Source: DAHUXD01 sp963736455
Lineage (GTDB): Bacteria > Acidobacteriota > Thermoanaerobaculia > UBA5066 > Gp7-AA6
Reading direction: 5' to 3'
Length of the DNA: 64,000 nucleotides
Assembly: GCA_963736455.1 (NCBI GenBank)
Contig: CAVTON010000001.1
Span: 558,001 to 622,000, forward strand
The notes beneath the pieces are model-generated. The model ran no database searches. It was given only the letters and a program-made list of their open reading frames with translations, and had not been told where the DNA came from. Positions 52,366 through 60,602 of this stretch are shown in pieces. The translations under genes and the position numbers were made by a program. The number at the start of each line of letters is the position of its first letter. The first letter of the stretch is position 1.

Positions 52366-54189
52366 ATGACAGACCAGAACGATCACCCCGACCCCGAGGC
52401 ACCGCGCAGCGCGGCTCCGGAAGTGCCGGCCACTCCCAGCGGCGCCCTGGCGTCGCGCTTCCACCAGATGTTCCCGGTCCTCTCCAACGCAGAGATCGAC
52501 CGCGTTCGCCGGTTCGGAGAGATTCGGCGGTTCTCGGCCGGCGAGTTCCTCAGCCGGACCGGAGAGACGGTCCTCCCGATGTACGTGATCCTCTCCGGCC
52601 GCGTCGCGATCGTCCTTCGGGATGCGCTCGGGCAGGCGCTCCCCATGGCCTCGATCGCCGAACAGATCGGGGCGCCCCTCGAGGAGATGAGCGAGGTGGT
52701 GCCGGGCGAGGTGATGGCCGAGCTCGGACATCTCTCCGGAAGGCCGGACGTCGCCGCGATCGACGCCCGGGCGGTCGGCGACGTGGAGGCGATCGCCGTC
52801 CCGCCCGAGGCGCTGCGAGCTCTGCTCGTCGAGGAAGCCGAGCTCGGGGAGCGCATCCTCCGCGCGCTCATCCTTCGCCGCGTGGCGCTGATCGAGATGG
52901 GTTTCGGAGGGCCGGTCCTGATCGGGGCGGTCAAGTCCCCGGACGTGACCCGGCTCTCGAGCTTTCTCGAGCGCAACGGGATCCCCTTCCGGGTCGTCGA
53001 TCCCGTGAACGAGGATGCGTCGCTGCTGCTGGCGAGCCTCGCTCCGAAGCCCGAAGAGCTCCCGATCGTGGTCCTGCCGGCCGGCGCGGTGCTCCGGAAC
53101 CCGACGAAGCAGGAGCTGGCGCGAGCCCTCGGCCTCGTGGCCACGAGCTTCCGATCCGAGCCCTACGACGTGGCGATCGTGGGCGCGGGTCCGGCGGGGC
53201 TGGCGACGGCGGTCTACGGCGCGTCCGAGGGCCTCTCGATCGTGGTGCTCGAGAGATTCGCGTTTGGAGGCCAGGCCGGCGCCAGCGCGCGCATCGAGAA
53301 CTACCTGGGCTTCCCCACCGGCGTCTCGGGACAGTCCCTGATGGGCCGCGCATTCACGCAGGCGCAGAAATTCGGCGCCGAGTTCAGCCTCTCGACCGAG
53401 GTCGCGCGGCTGGACTGCTCCTCGGAGAGCCCGGGCCCCGATCCCGCGCACACCCTCGAGCTCGCCGACGGCCGGAGCCTGCGGGCGCGCGCGGTCGTGG
53501 TGGCCACCGGCGCGCGTTACCGCCGGCCGGAGATTCCGAACCTCGCGCAGTTCGAGGGCCGCGGCGTCTCGTACTGGGCCTCGCCCGTCGAGGCCCGGCT
53601 ATGCCGCGACGAGGACGTGGCCCTCGTGGGCGGCGGAAACTCGGCCGGCCAGGCGGCGGTCTTTCTCGCGAGCCACGCGCGGCACGTGCGCGTCCTGGTG
53701 CGCCGGGCCGCCCTCTCGAGCACCATGTCGCGCTACCTGATCGACCGCATCGCCGCCTCACCGAACATCACCGTGCTCTGCGACACGGAGGTCGTGGAGC
53801 TCCTCGGCACGCCCGACCAGGGTCTGCACGCGGTGCGGTGGCGCAACCGCCGCACGGGTGCCGAGGAACAGCACGCCATCGCCCACCTGTTCCTCTTCAC
53901 CGGAGCCGATCCGGCCGCCGGCTGGCTCACCGGCTGCGGCATCCCGCTCGACGAGAAAGGCTTCATCCGAACCGGCGCCGACGCGGGCTCGACCGGGCGC
54001 GCTCCGCTGCCTCTCGAGACCGGTCTCGAAGGAATCTTCGCCGTCGGCGACGTCCGTTGCGGCTCGGTGAAGCGCGTGGGGGCGGCCATCGGGGAGGGCG
54101 CCGCAGTCGTCGCGCAGCTCCACACGTTCCTCGCCCGGCGTAGCTCCACGACCGACGGCGTGGCGCTCGCGCAGGCGCCGAGACGGTAG
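52366..54189 (+). CDS. Cyclic-nucleotide-binding domain fused to thioredoxin-reductase-like FAD oxidoreductase
   Basis: 607 residues. Residues about 30-165 are a cyclic nucleotide-binding (CRP-type) domain (FHQMFPVLSNAEIDRVRRFG, VLPMYVILSGRVAIVL). A linking domain follows. From about residue 265 there is a two-dinucleotide-fold oxidoreductase like thioredoxin reductase: VAIVGAGPAGLATAVYG for FAD, VALVGGGNSAGQAAVFL for NAD(P)H, and IFAVGDVRCGSVKRV. The redox CxxC normally found before the second fold is missing (SYWASPVEARLCRDEDV). A single cysteine remains, so it cannot reduce disulfides the usual way. Related fusions exist in other bacteria; role unknown. Confidence 0.9.
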   Translation: MTDQNDHPDPEAPRSAAPEVPATPSGALASRFHQMFPVLSNAEIDRVRRFGEIRRFSAGEFLSRTGETVLPMYVILSGRVAIVLRDALGQALPMASIAEQIGAPLEEMSEVVPGEVMAELGHLSGRPDVAAIDARAVGDVEAIAVPPEALRALLVEEAELGERILRALILRRVALIEMGFGGPVLIGAVKSPDVTRLSSFLERNGIPFRVVDPVNEDASLLLASLAPKPEELPIVVLPAGAVLRNPTKQELARALGLVATSFRSEPYDVAIVGAGPAGLATAVYGASEGLSIVVLERFAFGGQAGASARIENYLGFPTGVSGQSLMGRAFTQAQKFGAEFSLSTEVARLDCSSESPGPDPAHTLELADGRSLRARAVVVATGARYRRPEIPNLAQFEGRGVSYWASPVEARLCRDEDVALVGGGNSAGQAAVFLASHARHVRVLVRRAALSSTMSRYLIDRIAASPNITVLCDTEVVELLGTPDQGLHAVRWRNRRTGAEEQHAIAHLFLFTGADPAAGWLTGCGIPLDEKGFIRTGADAGSTGRAPLPLETGLEGIFAVGDVRCGSVKRVGAAIGEGAAVVAQLHTFLARRSSTTDGVALAQAPRR

Positions 54190-54249
54190 GCCCCTCTCGG
54201 TTAGAGCTAGCGAAAGTTCATGGCGCCGCCGGTTGGGGCGGAGGATCAT

Positions 54250-54334
54250 TGGTGCGAAAGGAGGGACTCGAACCCTCACGGTGTTACCCACAGGTTCCTG
54301 AAACCTGCGCGTCTACCAGTTCCGCCACTTTCGC
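54250..54334 (-). tRNA. tRNA-Leu (anticodon CAG)
   Basis: Read on the minus strand: acceptor GCGAAAG pairs with CTTTCGC, D-arm TGGTAGACGCG, anticodon stem-loop CAGGT-TTCAGGA-ACCTG with anticodon CAG, a long variable arm, T-arm GGTTCGAGTCC, and an encoded CCA. Length 85, class II shape. No rRNA or other tRNA adjoins. Confidence 0.95.
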
Positions 54335-54344
54335 AGGGCTGGAA

Positions 54345-54373
54345 AGCCTAGCGACATCGCCGTCGAGAATCAA
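54345..54373 (-). promoter_or_regulatory. Promoter of the tRNA-Leu gene
   Basis: Minus strand: TTGATT (54368-54373), 17 bases, TAGGCT (54345-54350). The 5' end of the tRNA is 11 bases downstream. Fits the usual -35/-10 spacing for a sigma-70-type promoter. Confidence 0.6.
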
Positions 54374-54407
54374 GCGCCGTGGCTCGACCCTTGCACCACG
54401 ATACTTC

Positions 54408-55082
54408 GTGATCAGCCGGGTCGCCCTGTTCCGGCCCAAGCGGGCCGACGACCGAGAACCGCTTCTGCTCCTCGCCATCCTCGCGGCTGCGGTCGTCCGT
54501 TCGGCGATCTCGCCCACGGACTGGCGCGACTGGGTTCTCGAGCTGCTGCCGGTTTTCGTCGGCGTCACGGCTCTCGTCGTGACGTACCGCCGGTTTCCGC
54601 TGACCTCGATGTCGTATCGGCTGGCCCTCATCGTGGGCCTGCTGCTCGCGATCGGCGGGCACTTCATGTTCTCGCGGGTGCCCCTCGGAGACTGGATCGA
54701 GCACGCGCTCCGCCTTTCCAGGAACCCCTTCGACCGCATCGTGCACTTCAGCACGGGTGTGGCGGCGGCGATGATCGGGCGCGAAATCCTCCGCCGCAAG
54801 ACGCGGCTCTCGAAGCACTGGGTCTTCATCCTCGTCGCGGCGTGCTGTCTCGCCGGCGCCGCCATCTACGAGTTTCTGGAGTGGGCCGCGGTGGAGTGGA
54901 ACGTCGATGCGCGACACTTCGTGTCGACCCAGGGGGACCGCTGGGACGCGCACTGGGACATGCTGACGACGTTCACCGGAGCGCTGTGCTCCCTCGCCCT
55001 GTTTTCCCGCGAGCAGGACCGTCAGCTGAGGGAGCTGCGCACGGAGGCCCCGCCGTCACCGCGTCGCGCCGCGGCGCGCTGA
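54408..55082 (+). CDS. DUF2238 (YjdF-like) membrane protein
   Basis: 224 residues from a GTG; an open frame extends back over the tRNA, so the later start was taken. About six membrane helices. The blocks YRRFPLTSMSYRLALIVGLLLAIGGHF, FDRIVHFSTGVAAAMIGREIL and YEFLEWAAVEW match the DUF2238/YjdF pattern. The C-terminus contains QGDRWDAHWDMLTTF. Function unknown. Confidence 0.85.
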   Translation: MISRVALFRPKRADDREPLLLLAILAAAVVRSAISPTDWRDWVLELLPVFVGVTALVVTYRRFPLTSMSYRLALIVGLLLAIGGHFMFSRVPLGDWIEHALRLSRNPFDRIVHFSTGVAAAMIGREILRRKTRLSKHWVFILVAACCLAGAAIYEFLEWAAVEWNVDARHFVSTQGDRWDAHWDMLTTFTGALCSLALFSREQDRQLRELRTEAPPSPRRAAAR

Positions 55083-55123
55083 CGTAACCGGACACCCGAC
55101 CCCGCGGAATGCGGGACTTCCGG

Positions 55124-55546
55124 TCACGGGTTCTTCAGACCGAGCAGCCTCCGAAAGAAGCTGCGGCGGCGGGCGTCGTGGCCGATCAGGTGCATCAGGG
55201 CCCCGCGGTCGAGAAATACTCCCTGGCAGCTGGTGCACTCGTCGGTCTCGAGACCTCCGATGAGAGACGGCTTCATCTCGGCGCCGCATCGCGGACACTG
55301 GCGCCGGACCGCGGCGCGCGAGGGCTCGACGGCTTCCTCCTCCTCCGGTCCCACGAGCGCGAGCGCGCGCGCCTTCAGATTCTGCCGTTTTCGCTCGGCG
55401 GCGGCGGCCGCGTCGGCCGCGGAGCGCCTCCGCGCGGCGTCGATCATCTCGGCCTCGTGCTCCTTGAACCAGCCATACTCCCGGACCCGCCGGATCTTGC
55501 GGGGGTCCCAGTGAGAGCCGTCGACACTGCGGCGGTCCTCGGTCAC
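55124..55546 (-). CDS. Zinc-ribbon (zf-TFIIB) protein
   Basis: 140 residues from a GTG with GGGAGA. A basic, helical N-terminal half is followed by a zf-TFIIB zinc ribbon: CPRCGAEMKPSLIGGLETDECTSCQGVFLDRGAL, with two CxxC pairs. It could be a DNA- or RNA-associated structural domain; no partner is visible. A 15-codon reading frame at 55543-55590 ends in the overlap of the start codon (see findings). Confidence 0.85.
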   Translation of the reverse strand: MTEDRRSVDGSHWDPRKIRRVREYGWFKEHEAEMIDAARRRSAADAAAAAERKRQNLKARALALVGPEEEEAVEPSRAAVRRQCPRCGAEMKPSLIGGLETDECTSCQGVFLDRGALMHLIGHDARRRSFFRRLLGLKNP

Positions 55547-55668
55547 GGACGTCTCCCGACGTACGAGGGAGATCTCTTCATTGTGTTCATTCGTCGTTCC
55601 TCATCCTCATCAACGTATCGTGTTGCGATATAATTTCAGGGTCGGCTCCGGGCCCGCGGGTCCGGAAG

Positions 55669-56379
55669 TCATGCGTCCCGGCGCAGTTCCCGAATTCCGG
55701 TTTCGCCGGCCACGATCACGTCGGTGGCGATCCCGCAGAAGAGGCCGTGCTCGACGATCCCGGCCCGTCCGGCGAGCCTCGCCTCCAGGGCGGCCGGATC
55801 GGATATGGGCCCGAAGTCGCAGTCGAGGATCCAGTTGCCCTGATCGGTCTCATAGGCCTTCCCCTCGGGCGCGAGGCGCAGGCGCGGCTTTCCTCCGAGG
55901 CCGGCGAGGAAGCGCTCCTGCGAGCGCCAGCCGAACTGCGCGATCTCGACGGGAAGAGAATGCTTCGTGCCGAGCGCCGGCGACAGCTTCGACTCGTCCA
56001 CGACGATCACGACGCGGCGGCTCGCCTGCGCGACGATCTTCTCCCGGAAGAGCGCTCCCCCCCCGCCCTTGATCAGATCGAGGGCCGGGCTCACTTCGTC
56101 GGCGCCGTCGATGGTCAGGTCGATCTCGCGGGGGATGTCGTCCGAGAGCAGCGGAATCCCGACGCGGCGGGCCTCGTCGGCCGTCGCCCGGGACGTCGGG
56201 ACGCCGGCGACCCCGCGCAGGGATCCGCCGGAAAGCAGCTCGCCGAGACGCCGCGTGGCGAAGACCGCCGTGCTTCCGGTGCCGAGCCCGACGACCATCC
56301 CCGGGGAAACGAGCGCGGCCGCCTTCTCGCCGGCCTGCCGTTTGAGCGCCGCAAACCGGTCCGGAGCGGCGGAGGTCAC
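55669..56379 (-). CDS. rpiA: Ribose-5-phosphate isomerase A
   Basis: 236 residues from a GTG overlapping the gene upstream. Signature elements: GLGTGSTAVFATRRLGE, IDLTIDGADEV, KGGGGALFREKIVAQASRR, and VIVVDESKL. It interconverts ribose-5-phosphate and ribulose-5-phosphate in the pentose phosphate pathway. It ends an eight-gene operon that starts with a polysaccharide deacetylase. Confidence 0.96.
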   Translation of the reverse strand: MTSAAPDRFAALKRQAGEKAAALVSPGMVVGLGTGSTAVFATRRLGELLSGGSLRGVAGVPTSRATADEARRVGIPLLSDDIPREIDLTIDGADEVSPALDLIKGGGGALFREKIVAQASRRVVIVVDESKLSPALGTKHSLPVEIAQFGWRSQERFLAGLGGKPRLRLAPEGKAYETDQGNWILDCDFGPISDPAALEARLAGRAGIVEHGLFCGIATDVIVAGETGIRELRRDA

Positions 56380-56654
56380 GCGGGCGGCAGCCCCAGCTCG
56401 ACGTCGGCGATCGGGAGAGCGATCGCCGTCTCCCGAAACCCGAGGTCGACGCAGACGAAACAGGCCTTGTAGACGCTGTCCTGGCTCATCTTCAGCTCGC
56501 GAGCCGTGACGAACAGGTCGCGGCGCGGGTACGGCGCATCCACGCGCTGCAGGCCGACGAGCACCCCCGAGCCCACCCGCGAGCGCGCCGCGATCACGAA
56601 CCGGTGCGGAGGCTCGTGCGTGCACTCGCAGGCGACGGCGGTCTCAGTGCTCAC
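56376..56654 (-). CDS. Hypothetical protein in the STAS-rpiA operon
   Basis: 92 residues, overlapping the STAS gene by 11 bases and rpiA by 4. Visible features: cysteine-containing VACECTH near the start, DLFVTARELKMSQDSVYKACFVCVDLGF in the middle, and IADVELGL at the end. I do not recognise a family. Its tight placement suggests a real gene; no function is proposed. Confidence 0.6.
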   Translation of the reverse strand: MSTETAVACECTHEPPHRFVIAARSRVGSGVLVGLQRVDAPYPRRDLFVTARELKMSQDSVYKACFVCVDLGFRETAIALPIADVELGLPPA

Positions 56655-57012
56655 TCGTCTCCTCTTCGGAGGCGAGGTTCGCGACGGCTAGCGCCGCCTC
56701 GACGCTCGGGAAGGTGCGAAAGACCGAATCGAGATGCGTGATCCGGAACACTGCCGCGACCCGCTCGCGGGGATTGACGAGATAGAAGCGGCGGCCCTGC
56801 GCCTCGAACTTCTTCAGGCCTCCGACGAAGACGCCGATCGCGGTCGAATCGAGATGCTCGAGACCGGAGAGATCCAGCACGACCGAGCCGGTCCGGTCGC
56901 CCGAGACCTTCTCGAGGCGCTCCTGCAGGGCGCGCGTGGCGTCGCCGAGCGCGAGCGTTCCCTCGATCCTCAGGATCGTGTGGGCGCCGCGCTCTTCTTC
57001 GACCAGTTTCAT
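56644..57012 (-). CDS. STAS-domain protein (anti-sigma factor antagonist type)
   Basis: 122 residues, ATGA overlap with the FabZ-like gene. A full STAS domain: HTILRIEGTLALGDATRALQERL, VVLDLSGLEHLDSTAIGVFVGGL with the conserved Asp-Ser (the usual phosphorylation serine), and RITHLDSVFRTFPSVEAAL. In partner-switching systems such a protein is phosphorylated by an anti-sigma kinase. No such kinase lies beside it; its place in a fatty-acid-like operon is unusual. Confidence 0.88.
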   Translation of the reverse strand: MKLVEEERGAHTILRIEGTLALGDATRALQERLEKVSGDRTGSVVLDLSGLEHLDSTAIGVFVGGLKKFEAQGRRFYLVNPRERVAAVFRITHLDSVFRTFPSVEAALAVANLASEEETSEH

Positions 57013-57437
57013 GCGCCCTCCGCGCCCTCGTCCGAGGCGCCGCCCTCGCGCACGAGAACGCTGCCGCGCGCGAGGACTTCGCTTTCGGAACGGACCTCTC
57101 CGTCGAAACGGACGACCGCGCCGAACCGCGCGGCGAGACGCACCGCGATCTCCAGCGTTTCCCCGGCTCTCGGAGCGCGCTCCGACGAGAAGCCCTCGAT
57201 CCCCGCGAGAAATCCGGACCGGGCCCGTTCGGGATCGCCGCCCCGGAGCAGCAGCGCCGCCTGCGCAATCGCCTCGGCGAAGAGGATCGGGCTCCCCCAC
57301 TCCTCTCCCATCGCGGCGCGCGAGTCGGCGGAGATCCGCGCGGTCACGAGCCCGCTCGAAAAGGCGGCATCGCGAGGCTCCTTCACGACGTCCACGAGCC
57401 GGAAGGGATAGGCGTGCGGGAGATCCGCCGTCGGCAT
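57009..57437 (-). CDS. FabZ-like hotdog-fold dehydratase
   Basis: 142 residues. It begins with HAYPFRLVDVV, the FabZ-type active-site histidine region, and has the glutamate in ILFAEAIAQAALLL, so both catalytic positions seem present. The C-terminal part (VVRFDGEVRSESEVLARGSV) is normal for hotdog folds. It should dehydrate a 3-hydroxyacyl-ACP. It overlaps the ACP gene by one base (TGATG) and STAS by four. Confidence 0.8.
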   Translation of the reverse strand: MPTADLPHAYPFRLVDVVKEPRDAAFSSGLVTARISADSRAAMGEEWGSPILFAEAIAQAALLLRGGDPERARSGFLAGIEGFSSERAPRAGETLEIAVRLAARFGAVVRFDGEVRSESEVLARGSVLVREGGASDEGAEGA

Positions 57438-57697
57438 CAGGCGGTCTTCTTCTGGTCGATGAAGTCGCAGAGGGCGTCGACCGAGGCGAACGCCTTGACG
57501 CCGACCTCCTCGTCCTCGACCTTGATGTGGAATTCCTGCTCGAGGCCGAGCACGAGCTCGAGGGCGTCGATCGAGTCGAGCCCCAGGCCCTCTCCGAAGA
57601 GGGGCGCGGCGTCGTCGATCGTCGTCGGGTCGATCTCGAGTTTCAGGCGCCGGACGATCAGCTCCTTGACGCGCGGCGCCAGGTCTTGCCGGGACAT
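57437..57697 (-). CDS. acpP: Acyl carrier protein
   Basis: 86 residues, GAAGGAG site. Contains the phosphopantetheine attachment motif (GLDSIDALELV) with the serine at residue 42 or so, and the helix-rich acidic ends usual for ACP. It differs from housekeeping ACP in parts (VRRLKLEIDPTTIDDAAPLFG) and could be a dedicated carrier for the operon's product. The symbol is generic. Confidence 0.88.
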   Translation of the reverse strand: MSRQDLAPRVKELIVRRLKLEIDPTTIDDAAPLFGEGLGLDSIDALELVLGLEQEFHIKVEDEEVGVKAFASVDALCDFIDQKKTA

Positions 57698-57732
57698 GGA
57701 TTCTCCTTCACACGGATTATAGCGAGAGCGAG

Positions 57733-58461
57733 CTAGGCCATGCCTCCGTCGGCGCGCCAGACCTGCCCCGTGACGTAGGACGCCTTCTCGGACGCCAGAA
57801 ACCCGATCACCGAAGCGACCTCCTCCGGGCTGCCGAACCGCGCCATCGGGATCCGCCCGAGGAACTCCTGCCGCGCTTCGTCCTTGAGGTGCGCGATGAT
57901 CTCGGTCTCCACGAGCCCGGGGGCCACGGCGTTGACCGTGATGCCCCTCGGCGCGAGCTCGAGCGCCAGCGCCTTGGTGAACGCGATCAGTCCGCCCTTC
58001 GCCGCCGAATAGTTGGCCTGCCCGGCGTGGCCCGAGATGCCGCTGACGGAGACGACGTTGACGATCCGGCCCCAGCTCTTGTGGAGCATTCCCCGGATGA
58101 GCGCCCGGGTGACGCGAAACGCGCCCTTCAGGTCCACGTCGAGCACGAAGTCCCAGTCCTCCTCCTTCATGAACGGAAAGAGCGCATCCTTGATGACGCC
58201 GGCGTTGTTGACGAGGATGTCCGCGCCGCCGAACTCGGAGCCGACCCGGTCGGCCATCGCCTTCACCTCTTCGGGTTTCAGCACGTCCATCCGGAGCGCC
58301 GTCGCCTGTCCGCCGGCCCGGCGGATCTCCTCGGCGGTCGCCTCGGCCCGATCGATGTCCTTCTGGCACGTCAGGACGACCCGCGCTCCCGAGCCGGCGA
58401 GCTCGCGCGAGATGGCCCGGCCGATCCCGCGGGAGCCTCCCGTGACGACGGCGGTTTTCAT
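57733..58461 (-). CDS. fabG: 3-oxoacyl-ACP reductase, FabG-like
   Basis: 242 residues. Short-chain dehydrogenase motifs: TGGSRGIG, NNAG, a catalytic serine in VNVVSVSGISG, and YSAAK. The end (YVTGQVWRADGGMA) is characteristic of FabG. It reduces 3-oxoacyl-ACP with NADPH. It overlaps the FabD-like gene by ATGA and precedes the ACP gene after 35 bases. Confidence 0.9.
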   Translation of the reverse strand: MKTAVVTGGSRGIGRAISRELAGSGARVVLTCQKDIDRAEATAEEIRRAGGQATALRMDVLKPEEVKAMADRVGSEFGGADILVNNAGVIKDALFPFMKEEDWDFVLDVDLKGAFRVTRALIRGMLHKSWGRIVNVVSVSGISGHAGQANYSAAKGGLIAFTKALALELAPRGITVNAVAPGLVETEIIAHLKDEARQEFLGRIPMARFGSPEEVASVIGFLASEKASYVTGQVWRADGGMA

Positions 58462-59393
58462 GAGGGGCCGACTATATCCACGGCGGCGCGGATCGCCTCG
58501 AGCGAGCCCGCAGGATGACACCGCGTCGTCCGATCGATCCACCGCGTCATCTTCGAGAGCATTTCGCCGGGGCCGGCCTCGACGAAGGTCTTCGTCCCGT
58601 CGGCGACGAGCCGCTCGAACGTGTCCTTCCAGAGCGTCGGATGGCAGAACGCGGTTCCGAGAAGGCGTCGCACCTCCTCCCCTCCGGAGACGGGATGCCC
58701 TTCCGGGCCGTAGTACGGCACGTCCGGATCGCGGATCGTGGAGAGCGCCGCGATCCGAGGCGCGATCGCCTCGGCGACCGGCCGCATGAGCTCGCTGTGG
58801 ATGGGCCAGCTCATCGTGAGAGGGAGCACCGAGAGCGCGCGGGGACGCAGCTCCTCGAGCGCGGCCGCGACCGCGTCGGCGTGGCCGGTCAGGACGAACT
58901 GCGTGGACGCGTTGACGTTTCCGATCCAGACGGGAAGGCCGCGCGACCGGAGGCTCTCGAGGACGCCGTCGACGATCTCGCGCCGGGCGCCGATCACCGC
59001 GGCCATGGCTCCGCGCACGCCGAGGCGCTCGGTCGTCTGCCAGACGGCGACGAGGACGTCGAGCGCCTCCTCGTACGAGATCGCACCCGCCGCCACCATC
59101 GCCGCGTAGTTGCCGAGGCTGTAGCCCGCGGTGGCCGAGGGCCGCACGCCGGCGCGGACGAGGGCGCGCGCCGAGAGCGTCGAGACGAGATACACGCCCG
59201 CCTGGGCGGCGAGGTTCTCGCGGAGCGCCTCCGCGGGCCCCTCGAACAGGATCCTCTCGAGGTCGCGGCCGCACCGCTCCGACGTCCGGGCGAAGAGCGC
59301 CCGGGCCTCGACGTCGGACTCGAAGAAATCGCGCCCCATGCCGATCCATTCGGCGAGCTGGCCCGGGAAGAGAAACGCCGGCCTCGGGCTCAT
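58458..59393 (-). CDS. fabD: ACP S-malonyltransferase-like protein
   Basis: 311 residues. Begins FLFPGQLAEWIGMG, the usual FabD start. The nucleophile motif is GYSLGNY, not the usual GHSLGE, so the serine is kept but both neighbours differ. The second catalytic His region (SWPIHSELMRPVAEAI) is present. It may load malonyl or another acyl group onto the operon's ACP. Overlaps on both sides by ATGA. Confidence 0.78.
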   Translation of the reverse strand: MSPRPAFLFPGQLAEWIGMGRDFFESDVEARALFARTSERCGRDLERILFEGPAEALRENLAAQAGVYLVSTLSARALVRAGVRPSATAGYSLGNYAAMVAAGAISYEEALDVLVAVWQTTERLGVRGAMAAVIGARREIVDGVLESLRSRGLPVWIGNVNASTQFVLTGHADAVAAALEELRPRALSVLPLTMSWPIHSELMRPVAEAIAPRIAALSTIRDPDVPYYGPEGHPVSGGEEVRRLLGTAFCHPTLWKDTFERLVADGTKTFVEAGPGEMLSKMTRWIDRTTRCHPAGSLEAIRAAVDIVGPS

Positions 59394-60265
59394 GCCGGCG
59401 CGAGCTCGGGAACGACCTCGCGCACGGCGAGGCAGCGGTCGCGCTCGAGCCAGCGCTCGAGCCGGCGCGGGAATCGCCGCAGCCCCAAAAAGTGCACCGT
59501 CCGGAGAATCGCCGGCAGGCCGTCCATGCGCGGGTGCTCCGGGTCGAGCTCCCAGGGATGCAGCGTGAAGACCGCGGGCCAGCCGCGGCGCCGCGAGCTC
59601 TCCTCCGCCTCCGCGAGAAGCGATTCGGAAAGGATCCGAAACGGCCACGCGCCTCCGAGCGGCAGCCTCCGGCCGAGGACCCGGCCGGTGAGCGGCGGCA
59701 GCTCGACCAGAGACCACCCCTCGCGGTCGATGCGGTGAGGTCCGGGCGGGTTCGCGGAGCTGCCGAGTGGGGCCATCGGCATCATCGAGGCGTCGCAGCG
59801 GATTCCCGCGGAGGCGAGCTCCGGCAGCGCTTCCGCGTCCGCATTCCGAATCGACCACTCCGCGGCCCGATACGCCGCGAGGTCCCCGCCGCCGGCCTCG
59901 GCGATGGACCGCGACGCCCGGCGCAGGTCATCCCGGAATTCCGATCGCGTCAGCTCATCGGCGCGGACGTGCAGGTCGCCGTGGACCCCGATCTCGTGGC
60001 CGGCGTCGGCGGCCGCCTGCACCAGTCGCGGGTGCCGGCGCGCGATCCAGCCGAGGAAGAAGACCGTGGCCCGATGACCGCGGCGCGCCAGCAGATCGAA
60101 GAGCGCGCCGAGGGTCGTCTCGATCCGCGGCGCGAAGGAGCTCCAGCGCTTCGGGTCCGAGTAGTAGCCGTCGCCGCACACGTGAAACCAGTCCTCCGCG
60201 TCGATCGTCAGGACCCGCGGCGCGCGGCCGGGGGTGCGGAGGGGCGTGATGGTCGCCGGGGGCAT
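59390..60265 (-). CDS. Polysaccharide deacetylase-family protein (XrtA-system type)
   Basis: 291 residues, no signal peptide. Early TIDAEDWFHV motif with the metal-binding acidic residue; GHEIGVHGDLH supplies the two histidines. ATVFFLGWIA, YRAAEWSI and TLHPWELDPEHP are typical of the subgroup associated with exosortase and EPS loci (DUF3473 type). It would remove acetyl groups from a polysaccharide. It is the first gene of the operon that includes the FabD-like, FabG-like and ACP genes, which may hint that the lipid product decorates a glycan. Confidence 0.85.
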   Translation of the reverse strand: MPPATITPLRTPGRAPRVLTIDAEDWFHVCGDGYYSDPKRWSSFAPRIETTLGALFDLLARRGHRATVFFLGWIARRHPRLVQAAADAGHEIGVHGDLHVRADELTRSEFRDDLRRASRSIAEAGGGDLAAYRAAEWSIRNADAEALPELASAGIRCDASMMPMAPLGSSANPPGPHRIDREGWSLVELPPLTGRVLGRRLPLGGAWPFRILSESLLAEAEESSRRRGWPAVFTLHPWELDPEHPRMDGLPAILRTVHFLGLRRFPRRLERWLERDRCLAVREVVPELAPA

Positions 60266-60303
60266 GGCGAAAGATTGTAAGGGCTTCGCGATTGTCTGAA
60301 GGG

Positions 60304-60602
60304 CTCCGCACTGTCATCCCGAGCGCGGCGAGGGATCCCTTTCTGGGCGGGACTGCCGCGGATCGAGGGATCCCTCGGCGCTTCGCGCCTCGGGATGTTC
60401 GAGCTCCGCACTGTCATCCCGAGCGCGGCGAGGGATCCCTTCTGGGCGGGACTGCCGCGGATCGAGGGATCCCTCGGCGCTTCGCGCCTCGGGATGTTCG
60501 AGCTCCGCACTGTCATCCCGAGCGCAGCGAGGGATCCCTTTCTGAGCGGGACTGCCGCGGATCGAGGGATCCCTCGGCGCTTCGCGCCTCGGGATGTTCG
60601 AG
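60304..60602. repeat. Three tandem copies of a 100-bp palindromic repeat, copy 5
   Basis: Units at 60304-60403, 60404-60502 and 60503-60602, each 99-100 bp, start CTCCGCACTGTCATCCCGAG, contain the AGGGATCCCTTTC pair and end in CTCGGGATGTTCGAG. One has a single-base deletion and the third has one substitution (GCGCAGCG). This makes up nearly all of the gene-free stretch 60266-60623; no gene is seen there. Confidence 0.92.

Noticed and set aside
55629..55634. TATAAT on the plus strand as a promoter
   Set aside because: No -35 at the right distance and no plus-strand gene downstream.
56644..57012. Sporulation or RsbV-type stress module
   Set aside because: No anti-sigma kinase or sigma factor in the vicinity; only the STAS domain supports it.
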